Notes under the pieces: model-generated
Database searches by the model: none
Seen by the model: the letters and a program-made list of their open reading frames with translations, nothing else
Told to the model about the DNA's origin: nothing
Source: Acidobacteriota bacterium
GTDB lineage: Bacteria; Acidobacteriota; Terriglobia; Terriglobales; Acidobacteriaceae
Reading direction: 5' to 3'
NCBI GenBank assembly: GCA_021809235.1
Contig: JAKBAG010000157.1
Location: forward strand, 1 to 7,182
DNA length: 7,182 nucleotides
Shown: one piece after another, positions 1 to 7,182 of the stretch
How the letters are laid out: every line of letters starts with the position of its first letter
Numbering within the stretch: the first letter of the stretch is position 1
Translations under genes and position numbers: made by a program

Positions 1-117
1 GACGGGTGTGGGCGGCGGTGTGTTTTGCGCATCTTTTCCTGGCTGTCTGCGTCGGTGGATAAGCTTGCAGGCAGCAGTCTTCAGCCATGGACTCAGCGGG
101 AAAAATCGCGCGGTTTC

Positions 118-121
118 GGAG
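118..121 (+). promoter_or_regulatory. Ribosome binding site (GGAG) supporting the start at 131
   Basis: GGAG lies 9 nt before the ATG at 131, ideal spacing, and that ATG opens directly into a typical signal peptide. The in-frame GTG at 125 is too close to this site (3 nt). The in-frame GTG at 8 would put 41 polar or mixed residues before the signal sequence and has almost no visible upstream sequence to judge. Confidence 0.55.
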
Positions 122-130
122 TGTGTGGCT

Positions 131-2470
131 ATGCGTGCAAGAGTCAGCGGCAGTTGTTGGGAGCGATGGAGTTTCGGCTGGGGATGGCTGCTGCTGACTG
201 TATCGGTGGCGGGGTGGGCGATGCCCGCGGCAAAGACGGCGGGCAGCGGAGCGCTGGTGTTGCCGCTGGTGGCAGGCAACGAGATCCATGTGCGCGGGCA
301 GAGCGGCGATGTGGCGTATGTGTACGTGTTGCCGCGGGGTAGCAGCGGCGGTGCTGCGGTTGGCAGTGAGTGCGAACAGAGGGAAGCGCAGTTTCCAAGG
401 CGGCAGAGTGTGCTGCTTCCGGTGAGCGGGCCGCAGACAGTGCGGCTGAAGACGCCGCTGGCCGATGGAGATCGAGTTTGCGTGACTGTGTTCCATTCCG
501 CGACGGCAATGGCCGAGTATGGGCAGGAAATGATGGTTCCGACAGGCGGAGCGGCCGGCTCGTTGCGCGTGGTGCGGAGCGAGGGTGCGCGGCTGACGGT
601 GCAGGCTCCGCCGGATGCTGTGTTGTATGTGTATGTGCATGCGCGCGACGGGCTGTTGCGGGAGCCGGTGGTGTGTACGCGGAGTACCCTGGCGCGGCTG
701 GAGAAGCCGGAACGCTTTCTGCTGGGCGAGCAGATGCCGGAGACGGTGACGCTGGCGAGGCCGCTGCAGGATGGGGATGCGGTGTGCCTGCTGGCTACGG
801 ATGCAGACCATCCGGCGGGAGAGATGGCGGCCGTGGCGTTGGTGGGAAGCAGCGCGGAACTGGCGGGCGCTGAGGCTGCGCCAGTGGCTGCGACGGCGAG
901 TGTGGAGGCTGCGCGTACGGATGTGGTGGCAGCAGCTGCGCCGGTTGCTGTTGCGCAGTCTGCAGCGAGTGCTTCGCCTGCGCCTGTGGCGGCTTTGCCT
1001 GCGGCAATAGCGGCTGCTACGACGGAAAAGGCGGCGATACGGCTGAAGGTTCCGGAAGAGTTGAAAACGAGTTCTGCGCATGCGGGCGATGCGGCTCCGG
1101 CTGTGCCGGCGTTTGTGCAGCGTGTGGTGGCCGGGCAGGCCAAGGTGTGGGTGAAGGCGGATGCTGGAGCACGGGTGGAGGTGTATCGCTTTTCGGCGAC
1201 GCCGTTGCCGCAGGAGCTGAGCAGCTGCGAGAAGAATCTGCAGAATGGGAAGCTGCTGGAGGTGGTGGCGACCGGGTCGAATGCAAGCACGGGTGCAAGC
1301 GCAACAGAGCCGGAGTCGGTCTTTGAGACCGTGGTGCCGGCAGGCGGCGTGGCGGCGGTAGCGCTGACGGATGTGCTGCGCGCGAATACACTGCTGTGTG
1401 CGGTGGCGATTGCCGGTACGGAGCGAGCGTATTCCAGCTACCAGAGCGTGGCCTACAAGCCAAACTATGGGCGAGTGGCGGTGAGCCTGACGGCTGGGGC
1501 GATGATTGACAACCAGCAACAGACGGCCAATAACGGAAGCACGACGGGATCCAGCGCAGCCGAGTATGTGAACCTGAACGTGAACCTGAACTGGGCGCGG
1601 GCCGGTGGCGGATTGCGCCCGACCGGTGTGCGCGAGATGGGAAGCGGCAAAGCCAGGCGTTCGGTGACGGAGAAAAAGAACTATGTGTGGTGGGCACCGG
1701 GTCTGGACTCGTTTGTGTCCAGTTCGCTGACGAGCCTGCCTGTGAGCGCGCCGGTGACAACAAACCAGGCCGGGAGCACACCTGCGACCGGCGGGGCGCA
1801 GACAAGCACGCTGAATGCGATGAGCGCCCCGCAGAGTGTGGATTTTTCGGTGGGTTCGGCGCTCTACTGGCGTGCGACGCGCTTCTTCAACAATTCGAAT
1901 TTCTTTCTGATTGGGCCGGTGGTGGCTGGCGGTTTCGATACGGTTTTGAATCCGGCATCAAGCGCGGCGGTGGTGACGGCAGGCGGCACCACCGCGCTGC
2001 AGACAACGGCCTTCAGCCCGCTGTATTCGTATAGCGAAGCGGGGATACGGATTGCATGGGCGGATATGAATCGAAGGACGGATGAGGCGCCGCGGCCGTA
2101 TACGGAGTTTGATTTTACGATGGGCGAATTCAGCAATCTGCCGAGCTATGTGTGTCTGAGCGGGAAGCCGTATGGGCCGGTGCTGGCGTCGGCCCCCACA
2201 AATACCGGCTGCGCGGTGCCGGTGGCGGGTGGCTATCGTCTGGATGCCTCGCGGACACTGATTCCACGGATGCGGGTGGCCGGCTATCTGCGACTGCCAC
2301 AGTACCCGTTTGTGATGGGACTGGATGCGAACCTGGGTCAGTATTCGGTGGGTGCACACCATAATCTGGTGGACATGCTGAGCAAGCCGGGCAACGATGT
2401 GCGGGTCTACTTTGGGCTGACGATTGATCCGACAACGGCACTGAAGAAGCTGGGCGTGGACACCCCGTAA
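131..2470 (+). CDS. Exported protein with three Cys-paired beta repeats and a beta-rich, possibly outer-membrane C-terminal half
   Basis: The family is not recognised. From the ATG at 131 the product is 779 aa. Residues 1-34 look like a signal peptide: Arg at 2, 4 and 12, a hydrophobic WGWLLLTVSVAGWA core, and Ala-rich cleavage options near 30-34. Three diverged copies of one module follow (about 48-120, 152-222 and 334-426). Each has a beta strand, a VYVY/EVYRF strand, a first Cys (81, 182, 366), then a strand ending in a second Cys (117, 219, 423). Copies 1 and 2 share the DGD.VC signature. An Ala/Pro/Val linker (about 242-300) separates copies 2 and 3. Residues 445-779 are rich in alternating aromatic and small residues and Asn/Ser/Thr loops, with Cys 675/694 in one loop and a last strand DVRVYFGLTI. 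This suggests an outer-membrane barrel, but the chain does not end in the usual aromatic residue, so a periplasmic or surface role is possible. The frame stays open to the left edge (GTG at 8), but the signal peptide and an SD favour 131. Confidence 0.8.
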   Translation: MRARVSGSCWERWSFGWGWLLLTVSVAGWAMPAAKTAGSGALVLPLVAGNEIHVRGQSGDVAYVYVLPRGSSGGAAVGSECEQREAQFPRRQSVLLPVSGPQTVRLKTPLADGDRVCVTVFHSATAMAEYGQEMMVPTGGAAGSLRVVRSEGARLTVQAPPDAVLYVYVHARDGLLREPVVCTRSTLARLEKPERFLLGEQMPETVTLARPLQDGDAVCLLATDADHPAGEMAAVALVGSSAELAGAEAAPVAATASVEAARTDVVAAAAPVAVAQSAASASPAPVAALPAAIAAATTEKAAIRLKVPEELKTSSAHAGDAAPAVPAFVQRVVAGQAKVWVKADAGARVEVYRFSATPLPQELSSCEKNLQNGKLLEVVATGSNASTGASATEPESVFETVVPAGGVAAVALTDVLRANTLLCAVAIAGTERAYSSYQSVAYKPNYGRVAVSLTAGAMIDNQQQTANNGSTTGSSAAEYVNLNVNLNWARAGGGLRPTGVREMGSGKARRSVTEKKNYVWWAPGLDSFVSSSLTSLPVSAPVTTNQAGSTPATGGAQTSTLNAMSAPQSVDFSVGSALYWRATRFFNNSNFFLIGPVVAGGFDTVLNPASSAAVVTAGGTTALQTTAFSPLYSYSEAGIRIAWADMNRRTDEAPRPYTEFDFTMGEFSNLPSYVCLSGKPYGPVLASAPTNTGCAVPVAGGYRLDASRTLIPRMRVAGYLRLPQYPFVMGLDANLGQYSVGAHHNLVDMLSKPGNDVRVYFGLTIDPTTALKKLGVDTP

Positions 2471-2495
2471 AGCATGGGTGACAGATGCGGCGGTA

Positions 2496-2536
2496 GCGCG
2501 GTCCTGGCCGCGCCATGCCTGTTGGCTGGGCTTTTT
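2496..2536 (+). terminator. Weak candidate terminator after the exported-protein gene
   Basis: A 6-bp perfect stem, GCGCGG (2496-2501) with CCGCGC (2508-2513), has a 6-nt loop. An overlapping outer pairing, GCATGG (2472-2477) with CCATGC (2513-2518), is also possible. A TTTTT run occurs at 2532-2536, about 18 nt after the stem. That distance is too long for a classic intrinsic terminator, so the call is tentative. The site is 25 bp after the stop codon, between convergent genes, where a terminator is expected. Confidence 0.3.
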
Positions 2537-2605
2537 GTGATGCTCACGATGGTCGCCGGGAACGAGGAAAACGGACCGGGCAAAACAAGAGAAAAAACAA
2601 AAGTA

Positions 2606-2634
2606 GCGGCAGACTCCCTACGGGAATGACAAAA
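2606..2634. repeat. Candidate short palindromic intergenic repeat (REP-like)
   Basis: TCCC (2615-2618) and GGGA (2622-2625) form a short hairpin around TAC, flanked by GCGGCAGAC on the left and ATGACAAAA on the right. The arrangement resembles a dispersed intergenic element I recall from Acidobacteriaceae genomes; copy number cannot be seen in this window. On the minus strand it is followed by a T-rich tract (complement of 2591-2604), so it could also help end the regulator transcript, although the stem and T tract are about 10 nt apart. Confidence 0.3.
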
Positions 2635-2740
2635 GGGGATTGGCGGCACGGGCAGCGGCGCGAGGGATGACTTCGACCGCTGCCTTTGTGCTTTCGGGTG
2701 TGAGTGCAGGGAGTTCCGAGAGTGGGATGTGCGTGTGGCG

Positions 2741-3457
2741 TCAGAGTTCGTTGAGGATGAGGGCGATGCGACCGATGAGGAGATCGTTGGGTGTGTCGGT
2801 GGGTTCGAGGATTTCTGCGGGAGCTTCGGGTTGGTGAGGTCGGAGGAGGATGCGGTTTGCGAGGAAGTCGACGTAGCGGACGGCGAGGTGCTGTTGGTTG
2901 CGGACGGCGTAGAGGCGCGGGAGGGAAGTGTCCTGGGGGTGGTAGGGCGCGAAGGAGTTGTAGTGGCGGTCGAGGACGACGATGGCGTGAGGGAGCAGGA
3001 CGGGGTGCATGCCGCGGACGTCGGATGTGGTGAGCCGGATGGCGACGAAGCGCTCCCACTGGCGACGGGTAGCGGTGCATCGAGGGCGAAAGGATCGAAG
3101 GGTTTCCGCAGGGAAGTGGAGGATGCGCTGAACACTGGAGGCGCGGATGTAGGGTTCGGCGAGTGCGACGGAGTGGCTGACAAGAGGGACCTGGCCGACT
3201 TCGCCGATCTGTTCGGAGAGCAGGGTGCCGGTGTTTCGGGTGGAGGGAAGCAGGTCCGCGATGACGAGGTTTTGCGCACGCAGGATTTTGTCCAGCGTGG
3301 CGAGCGAGAGTTGACGTCGGCCGTGCAGGAAGTTGGACAGATGGGGCTGACCGATGCCAGTTTGCCTTGCGAGTAAGGAAACACTGAGAGTTCCCCGGTT
3401 GATTCGTCGCAGCAACTCGGATCGAACCCGCTCCTGCAGTTGCGAAAAGTTCACCAT
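2741..3457 (-). CDS. XRE-family HTH regulator with a degenerate LexA/S24-like C-terminal domain
   Basis: This 238-aa protein has an N-terminal helix-turn-helix at about residues 8-62. SVSLLARQTG and GQPHLSNFLHG fit helices 2 and 3 of a lambda Cro/C1-type fold, followed by LSLATLDKILRAQ. Residues about 137-236 read like the beta-rich LexA/CI C-terminal fold: FVAIRLTTSDVRGM, then IVVLDRHY, YAVRNQQHLAVRYV, RILLRPHQPEAP, and DLLIGRIALI as the last strand. In active S24 proteins the first segment carries G-D-S-M and the fourth a catalytic Lys. Here they read T-T-S-D and A-V-R-Y, so autocleavage is unlikely and the domain may serve for dimerisation or ligand sensing. The ATG at 3457 has no clear SD (TTTTCCAC upstream). 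The gene converges with the exported-protein gene and diverges from the zinc-ribbon pair. The HTH is confident; the S24 resemblance is my reading of the strand pattern. Confidence 0.85.
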   Translation of the reverse strand: MVNFSQLQERVRSELLRRINRGTLSVSLLARQTGIGQPHLSNFLHGRRQLSLATLDKILRAQNLVIADLLPSTRNTGTLLSEQIGEVGQVPLVSHSVALAEPYIRASSVQRILHFPAETLRSFRPRCTATRRQWERFVAIRLTTSDVRGMHPVLLPHAIVVLDRHYNSFAPYHPQDTSLPRLYAVRNQQHLAVRYVDFLANRILLRPHQPEAPAEILEPTDTPNDLLIGRIALILNEL

Positions 3458-3499
3458 GTGGAAAATTCGCTATCCGCAATAGCCCGGAGGCGGACAGCA

Positions 3500-3521
3500 T
3501 TTCTTGTAGAAAAGCTTCTCT
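3500..3521. promoter_or_regulatory. Candidate operator: overlapping AGAA/TTCT palindromes upstream of the XRE gene
   Basis: TTTCT-TGT-AGAAA (3500-3512) is a perfect 5-bp inverted repeat. It overlaps AGAAAAGCTTCTCT (3508-3521), a 12-of-14 palindrome centred on AAGCTT. Both lie 43-64 bp before the regulator's start codon, where an autoregulatory site for an HTH repressor would sit. Binding is inferred only from position and symmetry. Confidence 0.35.
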
Positions 3522-3594
3522 CGGATGATCGTCCCATATTTCGGGTTTTGTCCAACGGCGGGTAGGCAGTGCATCCAGTTTCTAACAATTGCGA

Positions 3595-3623
3595 TTGACG
3601 GGGAATGGCGAGGCCCGTAGGGT
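3595..3623 (+). promoter_or_regulatory. Candidate sigma-70-type promoter facing the zinc-ribbon/sigma4-like pair
   Basis: TTGACG (3595-3600, 5 of 6 to the -35 consensus) is separated by exactly 17 bp from TAGGGT (3618-3623), which keeps the three most conserved -10 positions (T1, A2, T6). The predicted transcription start is near 3630, which leaves about 340 nt before the next credible start codon at 3972. Confidence 0.5.
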
Positions 3624-3706
3624 AGTCACACTTTCTCAAACTCTGTGGGAGACGGAAAACGAGCCGCATGCAGACACGCAAGAGATCGCATGAGCCAATG
3701 GCAGAA

Positions 3707-3725
3707 TCGACTCGAAAACAGTCGA
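3707..3725 (+). other. Hairpin in the putative long leader
   Basis: TCGACT (3707-3712) and AGTCGA (3720-3725) are perfect complements around the 7-nt loop CGAAAAC. The hairpin lies about 80 nt downstream of the predicted transcription start. It could be a structural element of a leader RNA or small RNA, or a DNA inverted repeat; no known riboswitch or RNA family is recognised. Confidence 0.3.
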
Positions 3726-3959
3726 AGCGAAGCGGCTGCGAAGGGCTGGTTTTCCGTCACCCCGGGGATGCGTTCGCGAGGACGCATTGGACGAAGCAGA
3801 GGGAGAGCTTCCAGAATCTGTGCGCCATGAGCATGACATTTTTTGTTCGAAGGCGCCGAAACATCCCCCAGCAGGACGCAAGAGGCCTGCGCGGTTTCGG
3901 TTCTTTCCATTTACCTGTGCTTGTAGCCCTGTGCTGCGGCCAGGTGCTTCTCGAAGTGC

Positions 3960-3963
3960 GGAG
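3960..3963 (+). promoter_or_regulatory. Ribosome binding site (GGAG) for the zinc-ribbon gene
   Basis: GGAG is 8 nt before the ATG at 3972. It is the only well-spaced SD and start pair in the 3600-3972 interval, supporting this short frame over the overlapping longer ones. Confidence 0.6.
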
Positions 3964-3971
3964 ATATCGTC

Positions 3972-4196
3972 ATGAATTTGCGCGTACAACTCAAGGTATG
4001 CGAGGGCTGTGGGTGCCTGTGGTATCGCACCCAAAACGACAATAGCGGTGAGAAGAAGCAGGTGTACTGCACCAGCTGCGTGAAGCGGCTGGCGGATTTT
4101 CCACTGCCGCAAACCCGGGCGAGGCGGGGTAGACCGCGCAAACTGGCAGTACCGACACTACTGGCCGTGGCCGAATGTGCGGGAGGTGCTCGATGA
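3972..4196 (+). CDS. Small zinc-ribbon protein with an AT-hook motif
   Basis: This 74-aa protein carries two CxxC knuckles: C10-E-G-C13 (with a further C15) and C33-T-S-C36. They are 20 residues apart and flanked by aromatic and basic residues, the layout of a small zinc ribbon. After it comes RARRGRPRK (residues 49-57), which matches the AT-hook core R-G-R-P that inserts into the minor groove of AT-rich DNA. A short Ala-rich tail with one more Cys (69) follows. No enzymatic domain fits in this length, so a nucleic-acid-binding or adaptor role is inferred. Its stop codon overlaps the next gene's start as ATGA, so the two proteins are probably made together. It may be read from the TTGACG/TAGGGT promoter about 350 bp upstream. 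Family and target are unknown. Confidence 0.75.
   Translation: MNLRVQLKVCEGCGCLWYRTQNDNSGEKKQVYCTSCVKRLADFPLPQTRARRGRPRKLAVPTLLAVAECAGGAR
4182..4186 (+). promoter_or_regulatory. Strong ribosome binding site (GGAGG) deciding the start at 4193
   Basis: GGAGG is followed by a 6-nt spacer and the ATG at 4193. The in-frame ATG at 4175 lies upstream of this SD and has none of its own, so 4193 is preferred. The site lies inside the 3' end of the zinc-ribbon gene, consistent with translational coupling. Confidence 0.75.
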
Positions 4197-4756
4197 GCGC
4201 GATTCCGCAGATGAGAGCTGAGGCCATGCGGTCGGAGGCGCGAAGCCGGTATCTGGCACCTGCACTGGTGCGAACGCGGAAACCGGTTGTGAGCGTGGGC
4301 AGCGATTCGGTGATTGGGCCGGAGGTACGGCCGGGCAACAGCGTGGAGGCGCGTCGCGAGGCAGTGTGCGACGAGCAGACGCTGGCTACCTGGGCGTTCT
4401 ATCGCAAGCACACGGAACGGATGCTGCGGCAGTATCTGCATGCCTCGATGCAGGTGGGCCGTTCACCGGAGCTGCTGGATCGATCGGTGGGCCGGGGATG
4501 GGTGTCGAGCCGGAAGGTGAAGACCTTTGAGGACGCGGTGATTTTTGTGTTGGACATGGAACGATGCCTGACACGGATGCACCGCGCGGATCGATTGCTG
4601 CTGGAGCGGGTAGTGCTGCAGGAGTATACGTACCCGGAGGCGGCCGAGCTGATGGGGCTGAGCCTGCGTGTGCTGGCGCGGAAGGTGCCGGCGGCGCTGG
4701 ATCGGCTGACGGAGCTGCTGGTGGCCTCGCGCCTGCTGGTGCTGGCCGATGACTGA
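4193..4756 (+). CDS. Sigma region 4-like HTH protein coupled to the zinc-ribbon gene
   Basis: This 187-aa protein starts at 4193. Its last third matches the shape of sigma-70 region 4. Residues about 132-178 run R-A-D-R-L-L-L-E-R-V-V-L, then EYTYPEAAELMGLSLRVLA, then R-K-V and a leucine-rich helix, the pattern also found in ECF sigma factors and in ArpU/RinA-like phage activators. No region 2 core-binding signature is seen in residues 1-130. These are Arg-rich, with a probable helical segment (about 62-87, WAFYRKHTERMLRQYLHASM) and another at 111-128 (TFEDAVIFVLDMERCLTR). It is therefore unlikely to be a complete sigma factor, and a standalone DNA-binding regulator is the better reading. The start overlaps the upstream stop as ATGA. 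The gene converges on clpB with 79 bp between stops. Family membership beyond the HTH is not established. Confidence 0.8.
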   Translation: MSAIPQMRAEAMRSEARSRYLAPALVRTRKPVVSVGSDSVIGPEVRPGNSVEARREAVCDEQTLATWAFYRKHTERMLRQYLHASMQVGRSPELLDRSVGRGWVSSRKVKTFEDAVIFVLDMERCLTRMHRADRLLLERVVLQEYTYPEAAELMGLSLRVLARKVPAALDRLTELLVASRLLVLADD

Positions 4757-4777
4757 CACGCCAGGGAAACAAAGCAA

Positions 4778-4804
4778 GCCGCCGGACAGTGGCTGTCCGG
4801 CGGC
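4778..4804 (-). terminator. Intrinsic terminator of clpB (possibly bidirectional)
   Basis: A perfect 12-bp GC-rich stem, GCCGCCGGACAG with CTGTCCGGCGGC, has a TGG loop. On the minus strand it begins 31 nt after the clpB stop and is followed by the T-rich tract TTGCTTTGTTT, as in a Rho-independent terminator. On the plus strand it follows the sigma4-like gene by 21 nt but has no T run, so rightward termination is less certain. Confidence 0.8.
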
Positions 4805-4835
4805 AAGAGGATGGCCGCGCAGGCCTGGCAGGAGG

Positions 4836-7182
<2,347 letters not shown>

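Larger units (their letters stand above)
3458..3971. other. Divergent intergenic region, 514 bp, no convincing protein gene
   Basis: This region separates the minus-strand regulator from the plus-strand zinc-ribbon gene. It holds a candidate operator near the regulator, a rightward promoter (3595-3623), a hairpin (3707-3725) and a second inverted repeat, ATGCGT (3768-3773) with ACGCAT (3782-3787). Several short open frames cross it on both strands (for example plus-strand from 3645, 3668 and 3787). They lack a well-spaced SD, have Arg/Ser/Cys-rich compositions typical of shadow translation, and overlap one another. About 340 bp would therefore be transcribed leader, or an RNA gene. Confidence 0.6.

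Noticed and set aside
1017..1805. A 262-codon minus-strand frame inside the exported-protein gene
   Set aside because: It is a Ser/Pro/Arg-rich antisense shadow; the plus-strand frame shows a coherent repeat and cysteine pattern here.
2471..2740. Possible CRISPR or mobile-element remnant between the convergent genes
   Set aside because: There are no regularly spaced repeats, terminal inverted repeats or transposase fragments, only a weak hairpin and one small palindrome.
2729..3376. A 215-codon plus-strand open frame opposite the XRE regulator
   Set aside because: It is an acidic, Gly/Val/Asp-rich shadow of a gene with a clear HTH on the other strand.
2407..3500. Two long minus-strand frames (325 and 318 codons) overlapping the XRE gene
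   Set aside because: Their translations are low-complexity Ser/Pro/Thr or Arg/Pro/His, typical out-of-frame readings of GC-rich coding DNA, and they conflict with the HTH gene.
3668..4045. A 125-codon plus-strand frame in the intergenic region
   Set aside because: It has no well-spaced SD, overlaps the better-supported zinc-ribbon start, and its Arg/Cys-rich translation shows no domain.
3636..4112. A 158-codon minus-strand frame across the intergenic region
   Set aside because: It runs antisense into the zinc-ribbon gene, competes with other overlapping frames and has no recognisable motif.
4175..4192. Upstream ATG at 4175 as the start of the sigma4-like gene
   Set aside because: The strong GGAGG lies downstream of this ATG and serves the ATG at 4193, which also gives the classic ATGA overlap.

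Overview
The window is GC-rich bacterial DNA with dense coding on both strands and long spurious antisense ORFs, as expected for high GC. The likeliest source is an Acidobacteriota (Acidobacteriaceae-type) chromosome. That is inference from overall flavour: GC content, an Ala-rich exported protein of unknown family, and an intergenic TCCC-TAC-GGGA motif followed by AATGACAAA that I recall from such genomes. Only one of the five genes, clpB, is a textbook gene; no 16S rRNA or other phylogenetic marker is present.

Layout, left to right. (1) 131-2470 (+): a large exported protein with three diverged copies of a cysteine-paired beta domain, an Ala/Pro linker and a beta-rich, possibly outer-membrane C-terminal half. 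(2) 2471-2740: a convergent intergenic gap with a weak terminator-like hairpin and a small palindromic repeat. (3) 2741-3457 (-): an XRE/HTH regulator whose C-terminal half resembles a LexA/S24 fold but seems to lack the catalytic Ser/Lys. (4) 3458-3971: a 514-bp divergent intergenic region with a candidate operator beside the regulator gene, a good sigma-70-type promoter facing right (TTGACG, 17 bp, TAGGGT) and about 340 bp of apparently non-coding leader. (5) 3972-4756 (+): a two-gene, translationally coupled unit (ATGA overlap). It encodes a 74-aa zinc-ribbon plus AT-hook protein and a 187-aa protein with a sigma region 4-like HTH. (6) 4778-4804: a perfect 12-bp stem-loop with a T-rich tail on the minus strand, ending clpB. 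(7) 4836-7182 (-): clpB, the Hsp100 disaggregase, missing its N-terminal start at the right edge.

How the genes fit together. clpB is housekeeping proteostasis and has no evident link to the rest. The centre of the window (XRE regulator, divergent promoter region, zinc-ribbon/AT-hook plus sigma4-like pair) looks like a small regulatory locus with three DNA-binding-type proteins and no obvious enzyme target nearby. The exported repeat protein converges on the regulator and is probably a separate transcription unit. No tRNA, rRNA, CRISPR array, transposase or integrase was seen.
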